A stretch of DNA of 64,000 bases, taken from the NCBI RefSeq assembly GCF_027580225.2, contig NC_073361.2, positions 33,435,501 to 33,499,500 of the forward strand. Reading direction: 5' to 3'. A program made the translations under genes and the position numbers. Positions 25,000-60,838 of the stretch are shown here, one piece after another. The stretch comes from Misgurnus anguillicaudatus (Eukaryota > Chordata > Actinopteri > Cypriniformes > Cobitidae). Under the pieces are notes generated by a model. The model saw only the letters and a program-made list of their open reading frames with translations, was not told where the DNA came from and made no database searches. The number at the start of each line of letters is the position of its first letter. The stretch's first letter is position 1.

Positions 25000-27560
25000 A
25001 GTAAAATTGTCAGACAGCTGTAAGGGTAACAATGGATATCTGCACTTGCAACCTTTTGTTCTCACCTAACAGAGAGACAGCTGCAACTTTTTTACTTTCT
25101 AGTGTTCATAGCTTATGTGCAGTCATGGAAATTAAACAAACCGCAGCTGATTTTGCTTTTACTGATTTTACTTATGTGGTTATAACAACAGCTAACCAAA
25201 ATTTAGCCATACAGAAGTGAAAATTACAAGACTTTAAACAAACTAGGTAATATTATGTAAAACATATCAACATACTTTAGCATATGGGATATATTTTTGT
25301 GTACCAAGTTGGAATTTAAGAAATACTCCATAGCCAAACAAATTACTTTCTTACTTAGTGTTATAGTTTTAAGCAGAAATTTACTTAAATTTGATATTTT
25401 TTGTCTGAAATCTAGACTTATTTTCTTAGGCAATTTTGCTCATCAAGAAAATACATCTTGATTTAGGAACTTTTAGATATTTGTACTGAAAACAAAACAA
25501 AATATTAAGTAAGAAAGTCATTTTTTGCAGTGTGTGAAATTTGATTTAACTGTTAAAAGTTTCAGACCTAAAGTTATTGACTACAATGATTAAACGTGTC
25601 CTGTGCATATGTGCATTACAATGGTATATGTGTTCACGTCTAAAAAATTGGAAATCACACATACTCACAGCAAGAAAATAAAATGGCAGAGCAATGGCAA
25701 CATGCATTATTAAGGGATTGGAGGTCTTTGCTGTGTTATTTTATAACATTTTGTAAAATTTTGATTCTATTCCACATTTGAAAACTATAAGAACAACTGT
25801 TTCCCACCAACCCTCTTGACTTTGTACATTCATTCAGAGATGGAATGTGAACTTGAACGCAGTATTGCCAAGTTCATAGTTTTCTGCATAGCCATTGGGC
25901 TTGTTTTGTTACGCACATTGGCAACCCTGGCAGTGCTAGTGCAAAATCTTTGTTCAGAATAGATATAAAGTTCACTTGTGAATTACAATACTTTCGTAAT
26001 CTGAAATCAGATTGAATCTAGTTTTTGATTGATGAAAACGGGTACCCATGGGAATTACACTTGTGTTATCTGGAAGAACGTGTTAAGCAGGTCAAACTAA
26101 CCGTCTTAATCCCAGATCTGGTACTAAACATCCTTAAGTCATTGTTAGCTTCACACCGTTGATTTGTAGGGCATCCACATGAAACATCACACAAAGACTT
26201 TTATTGTCCCTTGACCTCTCATCTCAGTTATTCTTCACCCTCTCTCATCAGGGACCTTGCTTAGTCTTAACACTTGGGCAGTCTATTCTAAGCCCATCAT
26301 CCCTTATAGAACCTCATTCCCAGCTGTCTGTTAACCTTGGGCTATCAGCACTCTGGAGCAAGAATGGAAGAAACAGTGGCATGCACCTTATGGCTAATGA
26401 AATTTGTAATCTGATCTTCCTTCTGTTAGATTGCATTTGGATGGTGCATCTGTTGTCACTTGAAGGTTAAATAAGAATCCTGTTGTCTTTGTGTTGTCTT
26501 TGTCTGCCGCTTTACAATTTGCAGCTGTTTTTGTGTCTAAAACAAATGGATTTAACCTCTTTCAGGCAAACGACACTTAAGGATAGACATATGATGGAGG
26601 AATATAGTGCCATATGATGTTAAGAAAAATATGATCATATTTTTGTCAGTTGAAAATCTATTTCAATCATCATTATTTATGCCCACAGTAGTGGCAAATT
26701 ACATTTTTCATTTTACTTAATACATTTTAATGTATGGGGGTATAGACAGTGAAATTTTATCTTCATGTTTGGAAAATGCTTTGTCCAAACGCAGACATTT
26801 TTTGTTAAAACACATATTTTGTTATAAAAATTGGATCAAACCGGGAATGGTCATTAGTCAACACATTTATCACATTTTTGGTTTTCTCATCATAGCTTTG
26901 TTGATTGGATTTTGCACTTAGCAATGAGATTCAATAGCAAACTGAGATTCAATTGATATTTGGTTATGTAGATTAAAGCAAGAGAGATGTCAACTTTTTG
27001 ATGTCTGATCACCAGATGATGCCCTCTGGTGGATGTTGCTGTACACAGCTGGTATCATGAATTAATTTAATCCAGTTCTATTTGTTTGGGCATTGTTATA
27101 AAGCAGCTTTACAGAAATTAGAGAGCATCCAATAGTCATGGTCAGCTTTACATTTGAAATGTCAAACTTTTTTACTTTATAAACTACAGTTGTATCATGC
27201 ACTTATTTGCCTAGATAGTTTTAATTTTAGATTTTATGATTTTCATTGAGTTCTCAGTCTATACATCACTTCAGCTGAGCTTTGGGCTCCAAATTGTTTG
27301 AAGCATATTTTATGTGCCGTAAAAAAGGCCTTCCATAAGCATTATTGTAACATTATATCTAGTCCCCAGAAATATGGCAAGGCAAAAAAAGACATTGTGA
27401 CAAGTATGGTGTCTTTAGCTTCTCTGGTCTGTGTCACATGTCAATGCTGAACTTGATAGATAGCTCCCATATGCCTTGGGTCAACGATTCACATCACATG
27501 GTGTCTGTTTTGGATGTCTCTTGCCGTCCCTCAGGACATACCCTTTAAGGTGTCTTGTTG
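25000..27560. other. Intergenic, upstream of gene B
   Basis: AT-rich non-coding DNA with no supported gene. A small fragment at about 27085-27120 (aaagcagctttacagaaa) resembles the dispersed repeat at 56306-56428. Confidence 0.5.
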
Positions 27561-27565
27561 ACATG

Positions 27566-27750
27566 GCATTGTTTCCTTTACTTTAGCCTTGAGGACAAAG
27601 ATAACCTGTTAAATTCCATTGTGTGGTTCTCTGAGTGCGGTCAGACGTAAAGATCTTGCATAGAGGACACAATCCATCTGTAGATGTCCATCACGTGCAA
27701 GGACTCTTACTACTTGTTACATGACCTTTTGTAGCAGAACAATGCTTTCT
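27566..27750 (+). promoter_or_regulatory. Repeated upstream module, copy M3 (gene B, distal)
   Basis: It contains catggcattgtttccttta, then ccttgaggacaaagataacc, tgttaaattcc and, 100 bases on, tgttacatgacc and agaacaatgc. The same succession of words is found in M4 and M6. It lies about 3.2 kb upstream of the gene B TATA box and 0.9 kb past the gene C polyadenylation signal. Confidence 0.6.
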
Positions 27751-28139
27751 CCAAACTATTGTCTAACCAACTTTAACTTTTCACTGCACTTAAAAGAATA
27801 TAAATGTACTGGTTGGCCACAAAAGATCATTGATAGCTAATTTCACAATTTCACAGTAGTCGACAAAACATTGTTCTTTGTCGATTTTAACTTTGCTGAA
27901 TAACAAAATTGATCTTAAACTTTAATTTCAGGCAAGCAATCTTAGAAACATATTATGATAATTGCTAATAAGTAACTAAAATGTCCAAGCATGCAGTATT
28001 TTAAAGGTTTGATGTATTTTTAAGTCTTTTCAATCCTTTACATTTTTACTGTGTGTGCGTCAGAGTGAAGTGTTAGGCTTCATGCAGCTCTTATTATAGC
28101 ACAGGTGACAATTGTTTAGGTTTCGGGACTTTCTTCTCG

Positions 28140-28332
28140 TCCTTTCATAAAGTATACTGAGTGACCGCCCCCTACTCCTACTGGTGTAGACTCCTCCTTT
28201 ATTCAGCACATGTCTGAGCCACAGCAGCGTCTTGAGCAATAGCAGCCACTTCATTCACATTACTCTTAGTGATAGAGAGGCTCTGTTCTGGAAACACACT
28301 TTTCTAAAATGTATGAACTCTAAATCATTTGG
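28140..28332 (+). ncRNA. Possible plus-strand (antisense) leader exon near gene C 3' end
   Basis: A segment with tagactcctcctttattcag ends in a strong plus-strand donor, ccattag|gtaagtc at 28332. Comparable segments with a donor occur before genes D (43533) and E (59638). A transcript from here would run antisense into gene C. Antisense RNAs between fast Myh genes are known in mammals; here this is inference only. Confidence 0.25.
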
Positions 28333-28637
28333 GACCATTAGGTAAGTCAAATCTAATCTCTTTTCCATTAAAGCAGCATATTTAGGATTTAGTTGACTTC
28401 TTTACATATCTTGATAAGAAATGTACCCAGTAGCCTATAGTTTCAGATTTTTGAAGGACTTCATTGGTGGAATTCTTAGGTTTGGTTTAAACAGTGTGTT
28501 CTTCTTTGGAGTCACTTTGAATCTTCAGATGTAAAGCATGTTTGTGTGTGACACACTTTTAATTTTTTGTAAACTGGCATGATTTCAATTAATCTTTTAA
28601 ATAAGACGAAGTGACAAAATCTGGTTTGCACAATTGC

Positions 28638-28643
28638 TTTATT
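28638..28643 (-). terminator. Gene C polyadenylation signal
   Basis: AATAAA on the minus strand, about 60 bases past the stop codon at 28704-28706. Confidence 0.75.
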
Positions 28644-28703
28644 GAATTTAGCTACACACTAAATGATTCAAAGACACACCAGATTTTGAGAGATGGGAGA
28701 CCT

Positions 28704-41168
<12,465 letters not shown>

Positions 41169-41315
41169 CTTTCAACCTTTCAAAGCATTTACAAATCAAA
41201 CTTTGTTATGAACTACTTAGTTAGTGATTCAGAAGGCACAAATCTGTTTTCTAAGTTTGTTTCACATCTTGCGACTCGATGAGACAGTTTATAAGTTAAG
41301 CATTGAACCACTCAC

Positions 41316-41527
41316 CCTTGTTCTTTACTTTTCCAGATGCTGATGGTTTAAAATCCTAGTTCCACACAAAAAAAACACTTCACAATCAGAAAGAAGTCTT
41401 TGATTAAAAGGTACATTTCTATAATGAATTAAGAGCCTCACGACTTACTGTACACAGGAGAAAGTTGATGATGACAATTAAAAACCTCTCATGGGCTTTT
41501 ATAGTGAAATCGTTCCTCCAAATATGG
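41316..41527 (-). promoter_or_regulatory. Gene C core promoter and untranslated leader exons
   Basis: TATAAAAG at 41496-41503 on the minus strand; a perfect CArG box, CCAAATATGG, at 41518-41527 lies 14 bases upstream. Leader exon 1 probably ends at 41449 (donor gtaagtc). Leader exon 2 is about 41316-41339 (acceptor accatcag, donor gtgagtgg). The leader exon borders are less certain than in A, B and D. Confidence 0.65.
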
Positions 41528-41529
41528 TT

Positions 41530-42190
41530 ATTGGCATCACACAATGCACACTGCTCCCTCAGTTTGGATAGGAAGGTTGGGGTTGGGTTTGCTGGGGAAA
41601 GGTGGGGGGGCGACTTCTATTGTAATGCTTCATTTTCATTCCAGTCAGTTTGGGAGTTAATAATAGTAAATATCAAAGATGGAAATTGTGATATATGCAT
41701 GTATTTACATATGTAAGTGTTTGTTTAATAGAATAATGTTTAAAGAAAAGTATCTTTGATAAATAAAACAAATGTAAATAGTAAAAGAGGGTACTTGAAT
41801 AAGTACTTCATACAAAGCAGATTTAGATTTAGAAAAAACTTTATAAAAAAAAACACTGGTCTTCCACTATATGATAGTGTTGATTGTTTTGTTTTTTTAT
41901 TTGCTGGGCAAGAGTACTGTGTGTTAGGCTTGGCAGCCAATTATAAAATAATATGACAGGGATTCATTTGGTGTGAAAAGTATTCTAAATGTTTGAGGTA
42001 TCTGTCCATAAGAGCTATTATAGTTTCTTACAGTTCTTTATTGTTTGTTTATCATGAGAGATGAACTAATACGTGTATGGACACTGATGTATTCCTATAC
42101 CTTCCACCAGAGGCATCAGCTGTTTAACAATTATTAGTTGGTCAAGGTCAGTAGCTAAATGATGTCATTTATTTTCTGTTTACAATATAC
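41530..42190. other. Intergenic, upstream of gene C
   Basis: AT-rich DNA with no recognised gene. An open frame at 41756-41956 overlaps an opposite-strand frame and has no domain. Confidence 0.5.
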
Positions 42191-42194
42191 AAGT

Positions 42195-42300
42195 GATGGG
42201 GCATTTGTCTCTGTTTCTTTGAACAAGAGGACACTGTTACATTCTTGTTGAGTGCCTCTACTTGATTGAGAGGAACAGCTTGCATGGTTTGAGCAGTGTC
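42195..42300 (+). promoter_or_regulatory. Diverged module copy M7 (gene C, proximal)
   Basis: It reads caagaggacactgttacatt, cttgttgagtgcctc, gattgagaggaacagcttg. This parallels M5 near gene D (gctgagtgcttctc, gattgagaagaacagcttg) with the core itself eroded. About 0.7 kb upstream of the gene C TATA box. Confidence 0.45.
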
Positions 42301-42799
42301 TACTTGATGTACTCACCTAAATAAATATAAATTGGCTAATGTGGCTAATAAATACTGTAAAAGTGCAAACTTTGATTTTCAATTATATGCTTTGGTTTGT
42401 GACCTATAAAATAAATTTTGCTATAGCTTTCTTTATACCATCATAAACTGATATGAAGAAAAGCCTGACATACAAATAACCACATCTTTATAGCAGTCTT
42501 CCGGAAGAGTTGTATCCTAAAGCCCAACAAGCTGTTAAATCCGTCCTCAAGACACTGAGTCTAACAAGGAGCAAGAATTGAGTGTTAATAGCTTAACATC
42601 TCACACTTGCTGTTATAGTGTCTAACAATCTGAAGGGTGTTAATTAAGAAACCTGTGGCAGCCACTCTTGAGACCCTTCCTGTGAGATTCTTTAAGAGTT
42701 TACATACACACTTGAGTGACAGCATTGCCAGTCAACACTTTGAAATGTATTTGACCTTCACCACTGGTGAATGATATAACAAAAGGATATATTATTACC

Positions 42800-43020
42800 T
42801 TTGTGACATTTCTGTTTGCCCTTGAGTGTAAAGATAACGGTGTGAAATTCTTCCCGAGTGCTTTGAGTTGATTGAGGACAGCTCAGGTCACATGATGAGA
42901 TCTCGGGTGAAGCAGGTGCACCTTTTGTTAAGGGCATGTAAGATCATCTAGTTATAGATGTTGGCACACTTGTTGGCTGTGTTGACTGAAGTTACATGGC
43001 CAACAGAGGGAGAACAATGC
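42800..43020 (+). promoter_or_regulatory. Repeated upstream module, copy M4 (gene C, distal)
   Basis: Core cttgagtgtaaagataacgg at 42821-42840, followed by tgtgaaattcttcccgagtg, gattgaggacagctc and, near 42990, gttacatggccaac and agaacaatgc. The word order matches M3 and M6. About 1.3 kb upstream of the gene C TATA box. Confidence 0.6.
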
Positions 43021-43309
43021 ACATCCAGTCATAGGGTTCATATTATCGTCAACATCGTTCATATTGTTCACTCTCTTTGTTAATTTAGACTCTGCGATTA
43101 GAAATTTATGTTGTTTAATATACTAGTTATATGAGTAATCCCAAATATTATTTTTATCTGTTTTGTGGAAACATTTGTTTTCAGATCCAATAAGAAATCT
43201 TGTGTCACTACGTTTTACAGACAAGTTTGTCGTCTTGTGGAAGCTGGCAATTAAAACTTCAGCCTTAAAAATGCATAAACAAATATGGTTTTATTTAAAG
43301 GGATAAATA

Positions 43310-43533
43310 GACATCAGGTCCCCCCCCTCCTCTCCATTCAGCTGTTCAGTGTTGACTCCACCTTCAATCTGTCTATCACTAACCTGCTTATCTTTAATTT
43401 TAAATATACAATTTTCAGCTTGCACACACAACAATTAAATTGGTACTCAGAAAGAGCTTTTTAGCTCCTATTCTAGTTTTGACTATTAGATTTAAGGACA
43501 ATGCAGACATTAGACAACTTCTATTTCTGTAAG
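43310..43533 (+). ncRNA. Possible plus-strand (antisense) leader exon near gene D 3' end
   Basis: A pyrimidine-rich segment with gttgactccaccttcaa ends in the plus-strand donor ctgtaag|gtaagaaat at 43533. Its position and layout parallel those at 28140-28332 and 59400-59638. No promoter element or transcript evidence is available. Confidence 0.25.
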
Positions 43534-43890
43534 GTAAGAAATAAGGAAATTGACAAAAGGATTTGCATGTTAATTTCAGATTAAATTATCATTTAATGTT
43601 AAAACATCTTTTAAACATAATCTAATGCAAACTGTTCTATTTAGATTCTAATAAGATAAAGCTTTTACTTTGTACATGATATTGTTGTATTCTAGTTTAT
43701 TTTTATTAATTTGTTTTATCTGATTTTTTATTGAGATTTTTGGATAATTTCTGGATATCTTGGATAATCAGACCTGGTTAGATTTAGTGGTATCATACCT
43801 GATTCCCCTAATGTTTTTAAGGTGAATGCAATTTAATCATGTCAAAATAACACAATTAGCAGAAAAACAGGGTATAATTTGCACACTCAT

Positions 43891-43896
43891 TTTATT
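43891..43896 (-). terminator. Gene D polyadenylation signal
   Basis: AATAAA on the minus strand, about 90 bases past the stop codon at 43985-43987. Confidence 0.7.
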
Positions 43897-43984
43897 CTAC
43901 AGAACTACAGATAATGAACTGAAGAAGCAGCACTCAGCCACACTGAACAAGCCTTTCAGCAAGATCCATTGCAATCCTTCAGCT

Positions 43985-54876
<10,892 letters not shown>

Positions 54877-55180
54877 CTTTCACCCTGCTTGCAATTATGT
54901 ACATTTAAATGTATATATTGATCCCAATATGCTGATCGCCATTTCTCAAAAGACTTTTTAGATTTAAAATTATAAGCAATTCACTCAAAACAAGACTGTT
55001 AGTATTACTAAGACTACTAATAATGTCTGGTAGGAGACATTGCAAAAATAGTTTTACCTACAGTACAGTTGCTTTGATATTTAGTTAGTCAATACAATAA
55101 AAGTGCAATGGACAGAGAAAGTGATCGAAAGTAAATGGAGAGTTTGTACCATTGCAGTCAGTGTAATCAAGGTAACTTAC

Positions 55181-55493
55181 CTACTTGTATGTAGTTCACC
55201 GATCAAGCAACTGGGGATAGACACAAAACAGATAGCATCACTGTATACAAAATGTCAAACATTTGTTATTATTCCATTCTAGTCAATATTATCCAAGTAC
55301 ACACTGAACGTAATTATTAAATATTGTGTTGTTCTTTGGCTAGGATCTACAACAAAGAGAGAGTGTTAATATCGTCAGGCTTTCAGATGTTAAGGCTTCT
55401 CTGTTTTGCTTACCTTTTGATGAAACAATAGAAACCTGTCTGAGGCCATTCACTCTCAGCCTTTTTATAATGTAAGTGGTCCTCTAAATATGG
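55181..55493 (-). promoter_or_regulatory. Gene D core promoter and untranslated leader exons
   Basis: TATAAAAAG at 55461-55469 on the minus strand. A CArG-like CTAAATATGG-type word (one mismatch) lies at 55484-55493, at the same spacing as in gene C. Leader exon 1 ends at 55414 (donor gtaagc). Leader exon 2 is 55181-55210 (acceptor tatccccag, donor gtaagtt). Confidence 0.65.
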
Positions 55494-56059
55494 TTGCAGG
55501 AATTCAATGAAGCATAGTCGTGTCTGAGTTTGGTCGTGATACAGGTGGGCTGGGTCACCGTCAAAGACAGGAGGGTAGATATCTAGGGTATAATTCTTGC
55601 CAACGAGAAACCCCAATATACACTGTGATCGGAATTGTATAAGTATTTTTATTACAAATCTCTATCCTGTATGATGAGTGAATCCATGAGAGGAAGAGCG
55701 CTAATGCTGTGAAGAACTGGGAAATTGGATTAAAAACAAAGGCTGAAGGATCTTAATACAAAGGTTCTATTGTATTTGACCTGTGAACAAGTCATTTAAC
55801 ACAAAGTTGATTTCCTGGGGGATTTTGGGGATTTGGTCTCCTCAATTGCACATACAATGGATGACCGTGTACAATACATAACAACTGTTGGCTCAAAAAG
55901 GGAAGGCATCTCATTGTCTAAATCAACTGATCTGTGCCTTGCTCAAGGACAGGCCAAGTGTCATTTCATTCTGTCCATCATACAGTAGATGCTCTTCACC
56001 CCCCTGAGCAAGGTCAGGTTCCAGCTGGTGCCAACACTTCATTCGGGCCTTTATCATTG

Positions 56060-56165
56060 ACACCGCATTGTTCCTTTGCCTTCACACTTGAGGACAAAGA
56101 TAACTTGTGAAATTCCTGCTGAGTGCTTCTCAGTGATTGAGAAGAACAGCTTGTGTGATATCTGC
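56060..56165 (+). promoter_or_regulatory. Repeated upstream module, copy M5 (gene D, proximal)
   Basis: It reads accgcattgttcctttgcc, cttgaggacaaagataac (56088-56105), tgtgaaattcctgctgagtg and gattgagaagaacagcttg. About 0.6 kb upstream of the gene D TATA box. The most complete copy of the proximal type. Confidence 0.6.
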
Positions 56166-56305
56166 AACCTGCTTCCATGTATGTATTTCTTTAGCAGTCA
56201 AATCCCACTGCCCAAGTATATAGGAACAATACACATACACGTTTTCCTTAATTTCCTGTAAAATTCTGAAGCTAATGTTCATCATACGCCACCGGTTTGG
56301 TTGTT

Positions 56306-56428
56306 TATTTTATTTATATAACACTTTTCACAATTGTTTAATTGTTTTAAAGAAGCTTTACATTAAAAAGCATGAGAAAACACAGAAAAATCGGTGGACA
56401 ACATTAGAAACAGAGTAAAGCAGCAAAA
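56306..56428 (+). repeat. Uninterrupted copy of a dispersed repeat
   Basis: ttattttatttatataacac through tttacattaaaaagcatgag to gaaaacacagaaaaatc. It matches the two halves flanking the TTAA element at 10920-11805 and so shows that repeat before insertion. Confidence 0.7.
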
Positions 56429-56429
56429 G

Positions 56430-57490
56430 GGGGTCGCACAATGGACGCGCAAACTCAGCACCGCGCAAACTCAGCACCGCGCAGCGCCGTTCTAAAAAAA
56501 TCAAACACATTGTTTTCCTCGAGTATACGCATACCGGCGCCGACAGGTGGCCCCTGTCTGCACCACCCAGCTACAACTCGCGCCACAGAGCAACACTCAC
56601 ATAGTTTAACATTAAATAACATCATCTTTGTCCCAAATCATTAACGATTAACATTGGGTGCTAACGTATATTTTGTATTTTGAAGTAGACACTATCTGAC
56701 GAAGCTCTCGCTATTTAATGTACACTTCCGGTTTATGATACCTCCGAGTTTTTCGCTGCTTTTTCTGGACAAAGCCGACATGTCAAACAACCAGTCACAG
56801 TTTGTTTCGTCTAGCGTCAAGTTTCGGACTCCCCACAATAACGAGCCAGCTGGAAACAAGTCAGTTATTGAAATGACCAGCCGAAATCGAATAGCATCTA
56901 AATAAACAACATTACTCACCATAGATAGTTGTGCACTTCATCAATAGCCACACCAATGAGACGCTCCCGTTAAACATCTGTTTGAAGCATATCTCTTCAC
57001 TTTTTAACACCTACAAGCCATTCAGGAGAACCAAACTTTTTGACTCCACTAACTGCCTCAAGCAAAACTCTTAGATGTCTTTTAGGGAGTCTATGCCGTG
57101 TACTTTGCATATTTTTTAAATCCAATGTTTAGCTGATCATGATAACTGATCATTATTATCCACGTGAACACGACTGATTCTCTTCCTCAATGGAACGTCA
57201 GAGCTTTGTTTTCAAGGGACCGAAACTAATCACGACACTCGCGTCTTGTGGAAATCCAGTTTATTTCAACCAATCAAAACGACTTCGACATTCTCACAGG
57301 GTTTCCAGAAAAGTGTATGAAAAACATCAGATGTTTAGCCAACAGTCTGTGGGCGTGACGTCTGAGGCTGAGACTATCCTAGACGCAACTCGACGCGGCG
57401 CTGAGCTTCGCGTCCGGTGTGCGTTCCCCTTAAGATTAAATCGTACTAGCGACCGTAGTAATAATGTAACGTATAGAAGAGAGTTCTAAG
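56430..57490. other. GC-richer intergenic segment of unknown origin
   Basis: It contains a short direct repeat (actcagcaccgcgc, twice at 56454-56482) and an ETS-like acttccggttt at 56724. A plus-strand ATG (56780, MSNNQSQFVSS...) opens a frame of about 41 codons, too short to call. A C/G-rich stretch near 57385-57430 may be the end of a DNA transposon. No spliced gene can be supported. Confidence 0.35.
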
Positions 57491-57775
57491 TTAAGCCAAT
57501 GTCAGCCAACTTCTCAGGGGTTGAAAAAAAATCATGCTATATTTTAAAGTACACCTCTTATGCCGATTTGCACAAACTGCACCTGTGTTGTCTTGAGGTT
57601 TTACTTGTTTTCCTTAATTTATTATTTCAAAGTGTTTACTTTTTAAAGGGCTGATGTTACAATAATTACACCCAATGAACTTGAATCTGTATTGTCACAT
57701 ATGGACATCTGTGGCTGACAATCATCTTCTACAGTATACCCAAAGGTGATATTCTTTCCTCTGTCTTGTTTGTTC

Positions 57776-58005
57776 CACATTGTTTCCTTCCCATTGTCCT
57801 TGAGTGTAAAGATAAACCTGTGAAATACCTTCTGTGCCTTTGACAAAGTGAGGGCAACTGTTGAGGGATACTGAGAACTCACAATGCAAATGTCACTTGT
57901 AAAGGTCTCTAAGAGCATAAATAAATATCAAGAGGTATGTGCGAGCCATATACAGTAGCTACATACTAAAGTTACATGACCAACTGAGGGAAAGTGATGT
58001 CAGTC
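57776..58005 (+). promoter_or_regulatory. Repeated upstream module, copy M6 (gene D, distal)
   Basis: Core cttgagtgtaaagataaacc at 57800-57819, preceded by acattgtttccttcccattg and followed by tgtgaaataccttctgtgcc and, near 57970, agttacatgaccaactgagg. It parallels M3 and M4. About 2.3 kb upstream of the gene D TATA box. Confidence 0.6.
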
Positions 58006-58489
58006 TGATCACAAGACCCGTTTATTATTAACCAACATATAGCAGTGTATTGACGTAAAACTGGAACTTTGTACGGAATAGGTGCGATCTACGTGCAGTC
58101 TGTGACAATCTTTTCATTTACACAAACTATTTTTCATTTTTTCTTTAGTTATAAATATTTCGGCTTGAAATTATAATTTTAATTTATTGTATTGGTTTAT
58201 TTGATACTTTTATAAAATACTTAAGTTTTATCTATACTTTTAAATTGTGCAGATTTGTGTACAAATATGGCGGATTTCATTTTACTGTGAGTTGTATACT
58301 TAAATAACTGTGTGTAATAAATAAAATGTGACTTGTGCTGGTAAAATGAGTCAGTATGCACCCAGTGTAATTTTGAGCTACAGGCAAAAGAAAGTATAAT
58401 TGTCGGTTTTGAGGTTTTCATAAAGTACATGAAGCCCTCATCTAGTGATCCCAAAGCTCTAAATAGACATTAAATATCTAAAATGATCT

Positions 58490-59020
58490 TTAATTGTATG
58501 TTTTCTGAGAGGTGCATCGTCCTAAATGCTTAATCTAATACAAAGGTGCGTCTTCATTCACATGCACGTCTGATATTTTGGTTTTGGTTTTAAAACATGC
58601 AGTTATGACGTTTGATAAGACATGAAATCGATCTTGCTTCCGCTAAATGACAGATTTGAAGCATGCGCAGACACGCGAGCGCTCGAGCCTGATATATAGA
58701 CGTCTACACAGAATTACAGTTTTAAAAAATATCTGTTTTCACGCATAAGAATTCACGCAGATCTGTCTTAAGTGAATGTTTGGTTAACTGTTGGGAAAAA
58801 TATCTGATGTGTAAGATTATATTACAGTAGATCTCAAAGCTGTCTGTCTCAGTGTTAATCAAACAATAAAAGAAAGAAAAAAATATAAAAACATATATTT
58901 TTTCTAGAGATATTGTTGTTGACTTTGTGTGTGATAAATCTTAGTTTTACCAGTGGTAAAAGGCGATTTTGCTTTTGAACCTTTTTCTCATATTGACTTT
59001 GCTGTCACGTTTAGCTCTGT
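58490..59020 (-). repeat. Dispersed repeat, copy 2 (inverted relative to 8640-9115)
   Basis: The reverse complement follows 8640-9115 over its length, with shared blocks such as ttaagcatttaggac, ttttaaaaccaaaa, ataatcttacacat and cacacacaaagtca. It contains a GC-richer portion (58650-58700) that the other copy lacks. Confidence 0.7.
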
Positions 59021-59399
59021 CATATTTTTGTCAGATTCCAACAAATCATACTTCGTTTTAAAGTTTTTTTAATAGAGGATGTCAATATATAAATTACTTA
59101 TTTTTGAAAATGATTAATTAATAATAAATCTTGTCACTGCTATTAATCATGTTGCATGTCTGTTATTATACATATGCTGTTTGCCGTCTTGAGCGGTTAA
59201 CAAATTGTTAAGATAATTTGTCAGCCAAAGGATAAAAGATCAACATTTAAGATTGCTGCTAGATTTCTTTTGGTGTTTTTTGGGGCATTGTGAGAGATCC
59301 AACCAGAACTTCTTATCCCCTGACTTATGGCAATATTTAATATTAATAAAACCCAAGCACATTGTGCTAAGTTTTAGGGCCACATGATTATTAGGTAGC

Positions 59400-59880
59400 T
59401 TGTAACTTGAGGAGCTCCTCCCCGTGTTTTGTTGTTAAACTCCACCTCTAACCAGTATTGGTTTGTTCTTCACCTTCAACATCAAGGTTTGCCAGCATAC
59501 GCTGTTCTCCACAGGCATTCGGCACTTGGTTTTATTTAGAATCATTGCATTTATAAATCTTTCTCATTGGCTTGTTTTATAGGATTGACGTCTCATAAAA
59601 TCAATGGGAAGGAGGACAGCTGCAGTTTTGTATGCAGGTAAGAATTACATATACTGCTAAATCACTGTATTAAAACGTATCATACTGTCACTTTTGAACT
59701 GATCTGAGTTTACTCACTGAATATTTAGGTATTTATCGCTAACATACTTCTTTTCAACTTTAATCTTGAGTCAGTGTAGAGGACATTTAGAGGATACCTG
59801 TTGATCTTAACTGTTCACCAGTGATACATCGTTACAGAACTTGACCTGTAAAGAAGGACACAACACAAATAAATATGGTA
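59400..59880 (+). ncRNA. Possible plus-strand antisense exons near gene E 3' end
   Basis: A first exon-like block with aaactccacctctaacc ends in tgtatgcag|gtaagaatt at 59638. A second, about 59834-59879, sits between acceptor catcgttacag and donor aatatg|gtaagtg. The two consecutive consensus borders make this the best of the three antisense candidates, but there is no coding potential. Confidence 0.3.
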
Positions 59881-59920
59881 AGTGTTTTTTTTTCTCAAAG
59901 ATAATATGGTATTGTTAAAC

Positions 59921-60192
59921 ATTCTGTCATCATTTACTCACCCTCAACTTGTTCCAAACCCGTTAAAATCTGCTGAACACAAATAAAGATTCTTTTAAAA
60001 ATATTAATAACCAAACAAATTTGGGGCACTTCCATAGTATTCGTTTTCGTACTATGGAATGCCTCAAGATCTGCTTTGTTACAAACATTTTTCAAAATAT
60101 TTTCCTTTGTGTTTTTCAGAACAAATACATTTATTGGGTAAGGTTGAGTAAATGATGAAGAATTTTCAATTTTAAGTGAACTGTCCCTTAAG
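59921..60192. mobile_element. Truncated foldback-type repeat
   Basis: catcatttactcaccctcaa on the left pairs with gttgagtaaatgatgaag on the right, and the right end reads agtgaactgtcccttaag. This looks like a widespread fish palindromic element family that begins with an agttcac word; the left end is shortened. Non-coding. Confidence 0.5.
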
Positions 60193-60549
60193 TCCTTATT
60201 CTGTAAAACCATGTACTGTTCTTATTTTAATCTCAAAACGTACAGTATATAATGCATATACTTACATCTTTAAAACTTTTGTCATGAATTATGGTGCCAT
60301 CAAAACTGAAACACTCTGAAACTCATGGTTTATCTGCATTTTAGATAAATGTGCATAAAAGTTTTTTATACCTATATGAGATCATTAAATAAAATGTCAT
60401 TAAAATTAAAAATGGTTTAATTAAAATTAATAAGTTCATTATTAATACATTATTATCATCTATATACCTAGTTTAATTATAACAGCCAATAGCTCTGACT
60501 TATTTTGCACATATGGATCTTTGTACATTTTGCAGTTTAATCTCTAGAG

Positions 60550-60838
60550 CAGTGGTTCTCAAACTTTTTCCGAATGAGGCCCCCCTTGTGTACGGTGCAT
60601 TCCTTCGTGGCCCCCCCAAAGAAACAAAAACTGTTCTAAAGTTTATTTTTTAATTAAACAAAACATTTTAAGTTATACAAAGTAGTGCTGTTGGTAAGTA
60701 GCCTTATTTTTATTAGGTTTAATTACACAGAATTCATTATAAATGAATGTATTTTAAAAAATGCCATAAAACTGGGGCCCCCCTGGCACCATCTCGCGGC
60801 CCCCCTGGGGGCCCCGGACCCCAGTTTGAAAACCACTG
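60550..60838 (+). mobile_element. hAT-type MITE, copy 2
   Basis: Ends cagtggttctcaaact and agtttgaaaaccactg, closely matching 12342-12636. A perfect 8-base target duplication, ctctagag, flanks it (60542-60549 and 60839-60846), which defines both ends and supports hAT-type transposition. Confidence 0.92.

Noticed and set aside
56780..56905. Short plus-strand frame MSNNQSQFVSS after an ETS-like site, as a first coding exon
   Set aside because: About 41 codons, with only a weak possible donor (GTCAGT) and no downstream exon found.
57190..57489. 99-codon plus-strand open frame
   Set aside because: Low-complexity basic composition, no domain and no splice pattern; part of it looks like transposon end sequence.
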